Shown: in pieces, positions 1-36,179 of the stretch
How the letters are laid out: every line of letters begins with the position of its first letter
Numbering within the stretch: position 1 is the first letter of the stretch
DNA from: Nautilus pompilius
Lineage: Eukaryota > Mollusca > Cephalopoda > Nautilida > Nautilidae
Direction of reading: 5' to 3'
NCBI GenBank assembly: GCA_018389105.1
Contig: JACATO010000647.1
Coordinates: 1,358,001-1,422,000, forward strand
DNA: 64,000 nt
Made by a program: the position numbers and the translations under genes
The notes under the pieces: generated by a model
Databases searched by the model: none
What the model saw: the letters and a program-made list of their open reading frames with translations, nothing else
What the model was told of the DNA's origin: nothing

Positions 1-326
1 TACATTCGTTAAAAGCGGGTTTCGAATGTCTGTCACAAGGGAAGTAACTCGCGAATAGGCAATGAGTGATTTCTCTCCCCCTGGGTCGGTAAAAGAGATT
101 TAACTTTCCCACCCCCTCCACGTTTAAGTACATAAACAACCGTTATTATGTAATAATAAAGGGTCTTAAGGTGAAATCCCTGAAATAAAGGTAAACTATC
201 ACAGTGTCTGAATGCTATTGTTAGACTACACATTTTTATATACATCCAACTACCATGTGTTTGCATTATTATGATTTGAAATAAGTTAAGCTTTTGTTTG
301 TAAAAAGTTGCTTTCTTTTTTAATAG
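1..326 (+). other. Intron of UPB1, no other feature seen
   Basis: AT-rich sequence leading into a pyrimidine-rich tract and the TAATAG acceptor at 321-326. No upstream UPB1 exon was recognised here, so the first roughly 92 codons of the gene should lie left of the window. The short minus-strand open frame in this stretch has no recognisable content. Confidence 0.6.
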
Positions 327-24025
<23,699 letters not shown>

Positions 24026-24114
24026 GAAGTAAGTATACAATAACTCAAAATTTAACTCGACCATGTGCAGACCTCGTTCAATCACTGTTTGAACTTGTTA
24101 CTATGGCACTTGTT

Positions 24115-24120
24115 AATAAA
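24115..24120 (+). promoter_or_regulatory. Candidate UPB1 polyadenylation signal
   Basis: AATAAA lies 90 nt downstream of the UPB1 stop codon and is the first canonical hexamer after it. AATAAA is frequent by chance in DNA this AT-rich, so support is moderate. Confidence 0.45.
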
Positions 24121-27100
24121 ATCTTATACTTCCTTCCCCTATCCTGTCTGTTTACTTAAGTTAATTTTTTTATGTATTTATTTTTGTAATCACAAAATTA
24201 TACCTGAAGGATATAGTGGGCAAGCAAAAGAAAAATGTATTTTAATCCATGTTACATTTTTGTAGTTATCTAAAATATTTTACCACACTTGACATTTGTT
24301 TAAAACACCCAACCAAACTGAAGCAAAAAAATTCCTGAATAATTTCTTTTTATTTATAAACATTTATTTCTCTTAATGCAGCTATATTTTAAATAAAAAT
24401 AACTTGTTTTTTTTCCAAATGTACGGGATTTTTGAAACAAGAATATACTAGAACTTAGTTTTGTCAGCATTTCTGACATGATGATGTAAACTGTTAATTA
24501 TGAGATTCCATGTATTTAATGAAAATCCAACTTTGTTTATAGTGGGGTAATTAATCCACAGGTTAATGTAAGCCATAAATCTTTGTTTTAACGAAGCTAA
24601 CCAGCTTTTTTTTTTCAATTTAAATCCATGATATGTTGGCTGCTTCTGTTTTGTATATGTTATGTGGATCTGATCATAGTACAAATCAACAGAATGGATT
24701 ATGTGATGTATATGTTTATAGTAAGAATATGAAGATAGCAATTGCCTGTAATTCTGCTAATTTACTGGCAATTACGTTATATAAAGGTGGCATAATCAGT
24801 GATATATTTGGCACAAATGCACCATTCAAAAGCTACATGGTTTTAGAGGATGCAAATTTTGTTAAAACTTTGCATATTTTTTAAATATAATTTGCATTTA
24901 CCGGTTGTAAGTTCTTGTAAATAGTAGAATACATGTATTCTCTCTCTCTAGGGTGACTTTTGTACAGGGTTAACAAAATTCCACGTCACTTTTTTAATAA
25001 ACATACATTACTGGATATATAACCTAAATATTACATAATTTACCAAAATTATCTTTAATTAGCATCATTGCAAAAAGTGCTACCAATAGAAGATTATCAA
25101 AGTAAATTACTCTGCTTGACTAATTGTTTTTGACTTTTGTCATTGTTAACACGAGGAAAATAGACAGCAACATTTGGAGCTCGTTTTTTCACAGTACCAA
25201 ACTTCAGTGTTTGGTTTATTTTAGTAGCTACTGAGGCTGGCTCATAAACGATATACTTATTTCTGGGAAGCGAGACATAGATGTTGATAATCTTAAATTG
25301 ACCAATGCTCTCCCTACGAACTACACCTTATTTTCCTCATTAGCAGTTGAATAGCTAAAAGAATTGTTCTGATAATTAGTTGTGCTGGAATCTTGGCCTG
25401 CTTGTAATTATGACCCTTACCATTAGTAACTATGGATAGTTAACCACACCTTTTTTTAATTCATAAGCTTAAAAGCCCTAATTATTTTGAAAAACTATAT
25501 AATGCATTCAGTTGTCAAAATATACAAAAAAAATTGGTATACTGCCATCCATAATTTTGGACTGCATTTAAGATACAAAGTATTGCATGATTCACAAGAA
25601 ATATAAGCCACATGCAAGACTAGAATCCCATGATTTAGGGGGTTTTATGAGCTACACCCGATAATACTGATTTGTACTAGAATTATTTTCAAAACAAAGA
25701 CTTGTTGATTTTGTTTGTTTTTTTAAAGTAGATTTAATGTTTCCCTGGTTATCAGGCAATCTTACTATTGTCAGGTTAGTTAGTGACTTTGTTTCTCACT
25801 TAATTCCATAATTTTCTTGTTTTACAGGTTTCCATGCAGTTTTGTTGTTTTGTTGTTTTTTACATTATTATAACTAAAATTTACATAACATAAAAGTAAT
25901 TGCTGATTATTAAAAACAAGGGTTTTTTAAAAACTGTGTTCAGTTTAATTACAACACAACAGTATTGGTAGATTTGTACTGTGCATTGCTACTTATGATG
26001 ACCAGAATTGTTCTTAATTATATCATTCGGTTTATATTTAACCTGAATATACTCAGAATATTAGATTTGTAAATGCACGAATTAATAGTCATGTATTTGT
26101 AACCCCTAATTGGCCCTTGACTTTAGAAAATTAAGCTATGGATTTAAAAAAGAAGATAAGTTGTAATTTACATGGTAGCTTGTGTAAAACCATTGTTTAT
26201 TTGGATTATACTGTTCTACATATATGTATGTAAGTTGGTAGATAATGAAACTAAAGAAATAAACTGGGAGAATTTGCTGGTCTTAGTCTGAGATATCCTT
26301 ATTTTGACAGATTACTCGTGGTTTCAATCATATAAAAGAGAAACTAACAAGACCACAATCATTTAATAAATATTACCAATTCATAAGTAGTAATAAAATA
26401 TGGCAGGATACTGAAGAAACAGGGAGTACATGCCCAAGAGAGAGTTTGGGAGAAAGTGGAAATAATCATCTCCTAGGTATAGATGAGGCAAATGGCTTGG
26501 ATTATCAAATGGCAACCACTAGCTATCATGTAAAAACTTTTGGATTATGGTTGAGAGAGAGTATTAAAAAATGAGCAGTTTGTGTGTTGCGTAAAGCAGA
26601 GATGTATCAAAAAGTTATTTTGCACACCTTTTTGTAGTTAGCTGCCAGCTGGCCACCTTCAACAGTGCCAGTATAAACAAGACAGAGAGAGGGAACAACA
26701 ATACACAGAAACCAGGGGAGCTGAAGATTAACTGCTGTAGATGAATCAAATTTGGATTCCCATAGTACAAAATTTTTCATTCTCATTTTTTTGCCAGTGA
26801 TAATTGCCTATTATATAAGGGTTTAAACAGTCTCATTAAAACAAATAAACAAAAGATATCAAATACAACCAGTGACATCAATCACTGTTATGTACAACAC
26901 AAAAAAAAATTTTTTTTAAAGTCATTTATTTGTAATTTGACTCCAAAAAGAGTGAAATTGTAAATTATCTCCCTTAGATTACCAATCTATTGCATTTCAT
27001 CTTAAATGTTATCCAGAATAACTAGTTTAAAGGAATATGTTTAATACATTTTTAATTAATGTTTGAGAATATTTGTAATATTTATTTCAAAGGGTCTGCC

Positions 27101-28169
27101 CAACTATTTTTTTTTAATATAGAAAATCATCACAGAATAAAACCCAATATGGACAGTTTATATAGAAGTAAATGCCTAAATTTACCACATCATTTTAAAG
27201 GGTTAAATTTGAAATAAAGGTTTTTTTTTAAAATTTCCACACTTTTGTAACAAATTAAAAGTATTAAGGTTTGAATTTGATTAAAATTAAATATGTAAAA
27301 CTTCATTTAGCATATCAAGTAATCAAAACTTGATAAAGTTTGGTTATAAAATTTTACAACTAACAAAAATATCAACAATAAATGAATAACTGGCAGTGTT
27401 TGGTTCTTACTGCTTGAGATTTTATTTACATTAGAATTGTGGCTTTTCAGACTGGAACCCTGACACTTCTACAGTTGTGTACATGACGTTTAGCAGAACA
27501 AGTTATCAGGGGAACCAACGTTTACAAATATATTGATTTTGTAATAAAATGAAGGTATACATTGATCATTTGAAATTAATGCTATAAAATGTAAACTTAT
27601 CCAAAATTATTGTATGATGACACTTCTGGAAAATTTAATTTAGAACAGAATCTAGAGTAAGTTTTAGTTTTCTTCTACATCTTAAAAATACTGGGCAGAG
27701 GTAGGGTCCTTGTTTAAGAAAGGGATATTGATCGATTAGAGTTCAGCCTAGATCTAAGACCTCTAAATATTTTAATAAGTATTAGCTAAGATTCTGGCAC
27801 CATTAGATACCAGAATGTTTTGTTAAGCCTTGACTGTCATTGATGATGATAAGCTGGCACACATGTTTATGATCTGCCAGTTGAATAAATCAAAACTAGC
27901 ATTTCGGGAAGGATGCAAGGAAACTATATGAAGTTCCTAGCGAGCCCATTGTTCTTAATGAAAAATTTTCCCATCACCAAGTTAGGAAGGTACACCTTTG
28001 GAAGGTGTGTGACTGCTTCTGTTGATATGAATAATGCTGGGAAAGGGACAGGTGTAGCTGTAGTTAAAATGTTGTGATGTTAAAGATAAAGCTAGGATTT
28101 GTTCAAAAATGGAGTCTGTTCTTGGCATTGTTTTCAGAGACTTCTATTGTTGCTACAGGTTCTTGATTA
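24121..28169. other. AT-rich intergenic DNA, no gene seen
   Basis: Strongly AT-rich with few CpGs. The open frames at 24065-24265, 24448-24741 and 24633-24884 are low-complexity and overlap each other on both strands. No splice-consistent homology, RNA gene or transposon ends were recognised. Confidence 0.5.
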
Positions 28170-29422
28170 TCAAAACAAATCCTGGAGCTGGAATATTTTC
28201 ATGTAGTTATTCCATGAATTATGCAAGACTAGCAGTTTCTTTTCATTAATACAGATGACAGAAGGCTTTTCAATTCCTCTTATCAGCATCTGCTGTATTA
28301 TCTCACCTCCAGAAGATAGCGCGTAGATGATAGCTAATCGAAAATCAGCTAGGCAGATAATCCATCTGATGATTACAGCTACTCTAGTGGGTTCTGACTC
28401 TTGGAAAATAAATTTTGTATGGCCTTTGGTAGTCAGGGAAATTGAATACACTTTTTTTTTTAAGGGTTAGCCACCACAGAATGCATTCTCTAGTCATGGC
28501 AGATAAATACTGTGGGTTCAGTGTGACCAATATGCTGGAGACAGTAACCTTCTAGTAATATTACATTGATGAAAGTTGAATCTCTTGAGCATGCTAAAAT
28601 AATTGTATCTGCAGTCTTCTGATGTGACAGATGTTTGCTTGATCTGAAGACACTGGATTTATTCTCGGTGATTGCGACCTCCGTCCAATTACTGTCAAAT
28701 GCACTTTGATATTCTGCACCAAATTCCCCAATAAAGTATAATGTTTCAAATTATTTTTTTATCTGTTAACCACAACAATAAGGCTGTCTTCCAAAAGCAT
28801 AACATCAGTAACTTTGCTGGAAATATATTTATCATTGTTCAGCTGTCATAAAATTCTGGAGATTGGTTTTGGCAGAGGGTTCTTTCATGTACCTGAAATG
28901 TAGATAAATTCATCAGTCAATCTCTTGTTTAGATAAATTTCCCTAATTTGGCACTTCAATCTGTTAACCAAATAAACAAATTTCTCTGTTAATCTGATAA
29001 TCAGTATTAACAGAAAGAGGAGCAATCAATCTGTGGTTTCTCTGGTATTGCCATTGATTTCACATTTTGCCATTTTTATAGACACCTATAAATTCCAGTT
29101 CATCTTCACAGGGTGATGAAGTCTTTATCATTGGCTCTTGAGCCAGGTTTGCATTTGTCTTCATAGTCTTGGTCTTCTATCAAATCTTCCAAGATGAAAT
29201 TGTGGGAAATGTATCAGCCCAGTTGTCAGCAGGTGTTTGCTCACATGGACCTGTCTTCTTTCTACACACAAGATATGGGAACTATCAGAGAATTTTGTTG
29301 TTTGTGATTAATGTAATCATGGAGACAGGCTGCATAGAATACATCTGTATGGCAAAGATTTCTTGAGTTTTAAAAGTATCCTTGCAGATAGGAGAGACAG
29401 TTTTATTAATTTCAATTGCCAT
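28170..29422 (-). pseudogene. Decayed TRIM-NHL-like (RING plus NHL propeller) sequence
   Basis: Read on the minus strand, the 5' end (29422 to about 29200) resembles a RING finger with most metal ligands lost: SPICKDTFKTQEIF, then in another frame TPADNWADTFPT, a stretch typical of the region after a TRIM RING. The 3' end (28451-28170) reads VYSISLTTKGHTKFIFQESE, then IIYALSSGGEIIQQMLI, PSVICINEKKLLVLH. This matches the periodic pattern of NHL-type beta-propeller blades (ligand sensors of invertebrate TRIM proteins). Stops and frameshifts interrupt all parts, and no introns are evident. The best reading is an old TRIM-NHL pseudogene, possibly retrocopied. Confidence 0.5.
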
Positions 29423-30689
29423 GGAGAAAGAATCTTTGGAAGAAGCTTGCTTTCATTGACTGACACTCATGAGTTTACTTCAATTTTTACTTTATCCTTT
29501 CCTGTTTCTACATAGGAATTTTAAAATATTTGCTTTTGATTTGTGCTGATCATGCACACAAACTAGTAGCAGTACGAGTAGTTTTGTAGTACAACCTTTA
29601 AACCAGTGGACAATTGACAGTGCTTGTGCAGGGCTGAACTGGTTTATGAATGGCAAATCCAATTTCAAAAGTGATGTGAGCTTGCTATTGTTCAGGCTAT
29701 TTTATAGCAAATAGCTGAACAGAAACTTTAACCTAAAAAAAAAGAGTGGGTCATATCGTTACTATGAAAGAGCCATGAATATTGGCAACAGCATGGTAAT
29801 ATTATCATGGAACTAACTTAGGTTACTGGAGCTCCTCAGACTTCCTGCTCATTGATGATAAGCAGTTTTTTTAATAACTACTATTCAAACAATAACAACA
29901 ACAGCAAATTATAAATGAGCCCAAGATAAAGCTACCCAGTTTTTTTTAATTGTTATTTTGTCACCACGTTTGTGAAGATCCATCAAGTGATGTACGTTGA
30001 AAGCCATATCACAGAAAAGTTCATGGGTGACCAGACATCCCATTGTGTTGGTTGACTAACAAAGCTCCAGAGCCTAGCATTCTAGTCATATATCTTATCA
30101 AAATTTGATATATTAATGTAAAATATTTTCTGAAGCTACAATTTAAGAATATTTTCTAAAAAGCATAGTTGCAATTGTTTGAAAAGAGTTGTCTGCTCTC
30201 TAATGGCTACCATGAGAAACCTACGATAAGTGAACAATACAAAATAGAAAAGGTGAAAACAGTAGAAACGTATATAGTCAGATGATGCAACATCCCATGT
30301 TGTGTGGTTTGCAGCTTTAAAAAGGCTGTATGATGGTGGTTTATGTGTGTTTCTTAGTTATTACCTATTTTGTGCAGACAACCGCTGCATGAAGGATGCA
30401 CCACATGAACAGAATAGATCTTTCTGAGGAACTCTGTCACAATTCAAATGATGTATAGAGTTAATGAGTAACATCAGCTTTAAGATGAGTTTGTTTTATT
30501 TATTATTTACAAAAACTGATTCACTGACATTATCCACCTACCCTAAAAAAATAAGCTCTTAAAAGTACAATTTAGTGATATTGTAATAGAGTGTAGAGAA
30601 AGTGTTCTTCCTCGTGGACTCCTGTGTGAGATGCTAGTACCATATTTTAAGTACTTTATGTTTTCAATAAAGCAAAGAATTATTTTTTC

Positions 30690-33600
30690 ATGAACTTCAT
30701 TGATGGATCAGAGGTAATTCATCCTCGATTAAGGTTTAAACATTTACTTCCCTTCGTTAGTATGGGGAGGCTATTATTAGGTCATGTCCTTTTATTGGGA
30801 ATGGCGCACAGTCCTGCAGCGAAGGTGATAAAAGCACCTGGTCAGCTGGGGTCATATGCTCTGTCCTTTACCTATGATTGTATTGGGAACGAGACTACTT
30901 TCTGAGTGTAAATTCCGTAACCCCACAGGATCACAAATTTAATTAATGCGAGAGAATATGTAAACCTCTGCTTATTACACAAGGAGATGATTGACCAGAC
31001 ACATCTCGACTGATTAGGATGCAAATTTTTAAAAAAGCACGCATGGAAAATCGTCACACGGCCTCCTGTCTGTTACATTAAAAGGTGTGAGAAAGAACTC
31101 AGAACGCACCAGATGTTCATTGGAAACTCTCCAATTTTTATCTAGATTTCCAAAAACAATAAAATAGAAATCAAAAACTTTGCAGCAAAATTGAAAGTAC
31201 TTGGTAATTTATGGAGATTTTTGGAATGTTTTGCTTAAAACAGGAGATTCTGAAAGCACAAAAGATTATAACAGACAAATTCCATCATCATATGTATTTG
31301 ATGATGAAAAATCCATAGCCATTTTCTTTAGAGCGAAAAGTAAGGAAAATGCTATTGCTAAAATCTTTGTAAAGTGTATCAAAAGGATGTGTATTATACT
31401 TATTCAATTCTCAAACATAAAATGAAGAAGACAAACTTTATAGCTTCTGAATTGTGTCAGGGGTATTAAAAAATATTTATTGTTGAAGGTAAAAAGAAAG
31501 AAAGACTAAATTTAGACATGCCACCTACAATGAGTTTCCTTTAGACTTTAGACACCCAATTACCTGCTGATTATATTTGATAATTTATTTAATTACAATG
31601 CACATTTCTTCATCATAGATCTGGCTAAAGAAGACTCAGTCTTTACTATACTGCAAACATCTGGAAAGTATACTTCATTTTCATTTAAAGAACCTGTCGA
31701 TAAGAAGGTAGCGGATGACACAGTAATAACCAAATGCCTTGAAGATGTTTTAGTTAATGGGAAGTAGTTTGCCTAAGTTAGTAGCAGATCTAAAAACCAA
31801 AACAATTTTTCTCAATTTAACTGATACAACTTTTAGAAGAAATGATGACTGACTTATTAGTAAGTATAATTCTGTGATTAGTGAAATTAACAAAAGAATA
31901 TTTTTATAATGGATTAGATTTTAAAAATGTATAAACCTTTTATCTACCTTTCTTTCGTTATATTTATTTTGCTTTTGGTGACTTCTGTAAAGTCCTGCGT
32001 CATTCAGTAGAGGTTTTATAAAATATTCGAACTGCAACTGCCTTTCCTTCAGCTTGTGTACGGTAAAGTTATATTAACTGTGAACATTTATTAAAACTTT
32101 ATTTTAAAAAATTCACTTTTTATATTAGTTCTTAATTTATTTGGTTTTCTACGAAAACTTAATCTTTCAATATTTATAACATATATTTATTATATTTATA
32201 ATTTCAATTCCATTTAGGAAAATCTTGCATATCAACTAAATCTGCCAACCAGACACCAATCAACAAATAGCTGCTTTCTAGGATGGTCTTTCCTAACGGG
32301 TTCATGTAACTTTTCAGTTGTCAAGTCTTTTAGTTTTATATTTATTTGAGTTGGAACTTGTAACGCCTCTGATGGACCTTCAATGGCTATTTTACCTTTT
32401 TGTTGTAGTTTTAACAAAACCTTTAACACTACTAGCAAAGCTGTCTGGCGGAGTTTCCATCTCCATTATCCTAAACCCTGCTCACAGCGTGTCGGTCTAC
32501 CTTACTGATGGGTTCTTTGTCGTGGTTTGAGTAATTATCTGGATTTAATCTTAAATTTTATCGTGTTCTTGGACTACAGTAATCATATCTTGGTAAATGT
32601 TTTTCATCAGGATATTTAAACCATGGAAAGCCAGGAAGTTTTCCCACAAAGTTGACAGACTGCTTCTACATCAGTTGATTATCCTTACTAATAACCTACT
32701 CTCTAGTTTTTGTATTAGTTTTAGTTTCACATTTTGAGCATAAACAAATCAAAGTAGAGTACATTTTCAGATGATTTTTTTCTTTGCTTTGAGCTCATTA
32801 AACGATGATTCTGTAGACAGTGAAAATGATGGATACAGTGATTATCAAAAATGCGCTACTTCTGATATTCTTGACTTCATAGAAGGAAGCGACTGAAACT
32901 AAACAAATGAATATAAATAAGTGGTTAAAAACTTGTTTTCTTTTTTTTTAAATAAATGAATGAATTTAGAACTTATTGGGAAAATAAAAATAGTAAAAAT
33001 CATAATTTTTTTTATTACCTGGAAATGTAAACGGACTGATTGTAGGAGAGAGTGTGTGCAGTAAACTACTCGTGCATATGTTATTAAATCTGAGATTTGC
33101 AGATTATTTTAGATTATAGATTTTTGGAAAATTTATTACAACCTGAATATCAAATAATAAAAAGCGGGTTTGCTAATAAGCTTAATGAACAGCAGATGAT
33201 ATGTATTCTTGTAAGTGAAAGTCCACACACACCCACAAAATACTTATGAAATAATAGTAAGAATTCGTTGAAGACTGGTTGATATTCCTGATTTTAAAAA
33301 TAAAGTTGCTTTTAAAATTTAAAAATTTGTTGAATTTGATGACTTGTAGAAGTAATTCAAGCATTGTTATCAGACCACAACTTATTCGGAATGGCCTGGT
33401 AACGATACGGGTTTAGATAACTTTAAACATTTTACAGAAAAGGGTTGGAAAACTACGGGTTTGCAGATGGAGAGACAAATCATCTGATAGATCTAATGGA
33501 AGATGTCATTCAAAGTTTGCTGGATTGTATTTTTCCACCTAATGATTCTGAAGGAAGTGTTGTCTATATTGCTAAACAATGCTAAGGAATACTTTGCTTG

Positions 33601-34310
33601 ATTGGTTTTTATATATATTTCAAAGGCCATTTTGTAAAGTGAAAAACAAAGAGGAAAGATAAAAAAAATTGAAATATTTATTTCATATTTTTAAAAAAAA
33701 TTGAAGAACTTTTTGATTTAAAAAAAATAAATAGGTGAGCAAAATTTTATATACCAAGTCAAAATTATTTTGACCATCTATATAAATACAAAGCGTAGAA
33801 GTACCTTTAGCATCTTGAGAGTGAATAGCAGTAGATGGTAGAGACCTGTCCACAGGTTCCTTTAATAGCTGACAACAGAAGTAGATGCAGATTATTTGGC
33901 TTCTAAGGATGATCAGTCTGCACTTGCTTTACAACACCTACAATCCGATAAGTATTCATTTGGATTATCTACCATATAAGTAATTACTAATAAACTTAAT
34001 ATTGATGATAACTATAAAACTGGCATCACTTCTGGTTTATGGGAACCTTTAGCTAAATCAAAACCAGACAAGAAAGGGTTTCTTACCAAGTGAGATCAAA
34101 GGCATTATCACAGGTGTGTGCTTTGATATACTAATCCTGGAGTTAAAGGCTAAAGAAAATTGGGGAAATTGCTTACAAACAGGCAGTCATACAGCTGGAT
34201 GGAGGGGTAAAACTGCCAATAGTTAAAACATTTCCCATAAATGTTGACTATTGTGGAGTTACCAACATAGCTGAGAAATTAGAATTAGGATAAATGGGAG
34301 ATAACTCTGG
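30690..34310 (+). other. Scattered coding-like fragments of unknown origin
   Basis: Several + strand stretches have protein-like composition but are broken by stops and frameshifts. One at 31201-31425 contains VFDDEKSIAIFFRAKSKENA. One at about 31618-31920 contains EDSVFTILQTSGKYTSF and VITKCLEDVLVNGK, and after a frame change VADLKTKTIFLNLTD and SKYNSVISEINKR. Others are at 32790-32900 (DSENDGYSDYQKCATSDILD), 33430-33560 (GETNHLIDLMEDVIQSLLDC) and 33880-34090 (YKTGITSGLWEPLAKSK). A minus-strand frame at 32438-32232 (KIAIEGPSEALQVPTQINIK) is also protein-like. I do not recognise the family. A decayed gene, retrocopy or large transposon are all possible. A good acceptor (CATCATAG) precedes 31620. 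Confidence 0.3.
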
Positions 34311-35096
34311 CAAACTATAATACAAATGAGTTCACTGGTATGAGCCCTACATTTTTATTCATTCATTTTTTCAAAAATTTTGTCTATCAGAATTGTAAAC
34401 TTTTGTTTTAATGTCATTTTTGCTACAGAGAAAAAAGGAAAAACAAAACAAAAAAATCTACTGAAATGTACATAAAATTCCTTAATCCTCAACTAGTCAC
34501 ATCCTCCCACCATCATTCAATACCGAAAACTTTCTTATTCTAAGCTATTAAAAAAAAGGGTAAATTTTCTCACCTTGTGTTAGATTAATGTTTTATCATT
34601 TGTTTGGCATTATAATTAGGAATTACTTTTAAAAATGTAAATCAGTATTATATCTCTTTTTTAAAATTCTAACATGGATATATATATATAAAGGATACAT
34701 AGGTATCTATGTTTGTTTACTCAATCTTGTGGTTCTGGTAGATTATATGAACAAATAAGTTTGAATTATTTTATATTTTATAAACATGCATATACTTTAA
34801 TATATTTTTTCTGACCAGAAACAAGAATACTTTTTACAAAACACATTTTAAATTACGTTTAAGGGAAGAAATTCATATATTTCAGTAGTTGTTTCCCTTG
34901 ATTTATTTATTATTAATAGATTGTAGTAAATCGCCATTTAGTAAAATGTGGAAAAAATAGTTTTTGAATTTCTATTAAGCTGCATATCGAACTCTTTCGT
35001 ATACAACAATGTAGATGCAATAACTTAAATTAATAATTTTCGTGGATTTTCATGAGTCATTGTACAGAGTGGATATGATGATTTGAATACAAAACC

Positions 35097-35122
35097 TGTG
35101 TGTGTGTGTGTGTGTGTGTGTG
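35097..35122. repeat. (TG)n microsatellite
   Basis: Thirteen uninterrupted TG dinucleotides. Confidence 0.95.
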
Positions 35123-35542
35123 CACCTTTGTGTTAGAATAATTAATCATTCAAGGTAAAATACTTTGTGGAGAGCAGCCAGCTTTTACTGATATGTTGTT
35201 TATGGAAATAGATACAAATAATATTATTTCTGTATTTTTATCACATTATTTTGTACTTGCTGTAATAAACATATGTTTCAGGCATCATTTCCCCATCATC
35301 ATCATCATCGGTGTTGGTTCTAATTGTTCAAATATCAGGGGTTGTTTTATTTGCAGCAGATATTATTTTACAGTGGCATGAACTCTCTTTTGGTTACTAG
35401 GTTGTCATGTTCATTTTTATATTGTGATGGTGGAATTAATTTTTTACTATTATAAATTATTTAGTAGAAGGGAGGTGATTTGCAGATAGGATGACATTTC
35501 CCTGTCTATATTATCGTTTTTTTTTGCAATTAATTTTTTAAG

Positions 35543-35805
35543 CCTCTCTCTCCCTCTCCCTCCTTCTCCATCTCTCTCTCCCTCTCCCTCCATCTCTCCC
35601 TATCCCTCCATCTCTCTCTCTCTCTCTCTCTCCTCTCCCTCCATCTCTCCCTATCCCTCCATCTCTCTCTCTCTCTCTCCCTCTCCCTCCTTCTCCATCT
35701 TTCCCTCTCCCTCCATCTCTCTCTCCCTCTCCCTCCTTCTCCATCTCTCCCTCTCCCTCTCTCCCTCCTTCTCCATCGCTCCCTCTCCCTCTCTCTCACT
35801 CATTT
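35543..35805. repeat. CT-rich imperfect tandem array
   Basis: About 260 bp made almost only of C and T. Nested hexamer/octamer repeats (CTCTCC, CATCTCTC, CTTCTCCAT) form longer imperfect units. The mirrored purine strand gives an Arg/Glu-rich open frame that is an artefact of the repeat. Polypurine-polypyrimidine tracts of this kind can form triplex DNA (general knowledge). Confidence 0.9.
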
Positions 35806-36179
35806 TATTTGTTTTGAAAGGATTTCATGTTTAAAAATAAGCTCTAGGGTCAGATTCGGTAAATAATACGTTCAGGATGCAATCTCGCTGGAATTATTTG
35901 TTCTGTGTTAGTCATTTTACCGGAAGTTGGAACATGAAGCCAGTGGTGAGTGAACTCTATATCCAGGTAACGGTGGAGATCGTCTTTAGATAGTGAAATA
36001 CTTTTTTGAAAAAAATAAATAGTCCGACACATTTCGCTTTATTATGAAAATATTTATCTTTCATTTTGTATTTAGCATAAGAATTTGCCTGTATCTGCCG
36101 GCAGTCAGTCAGTGTGTTTTAGATTTCATGCAAATCTCCAACACCTTTGGGTGATTTGCATCCCCGCGCCGGCATCCAC

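Noticed and set aside
35530-35799. Arg/Glu-rich minus-strand open frame
   Set aside because: It is a translation of the CT/GA array only.
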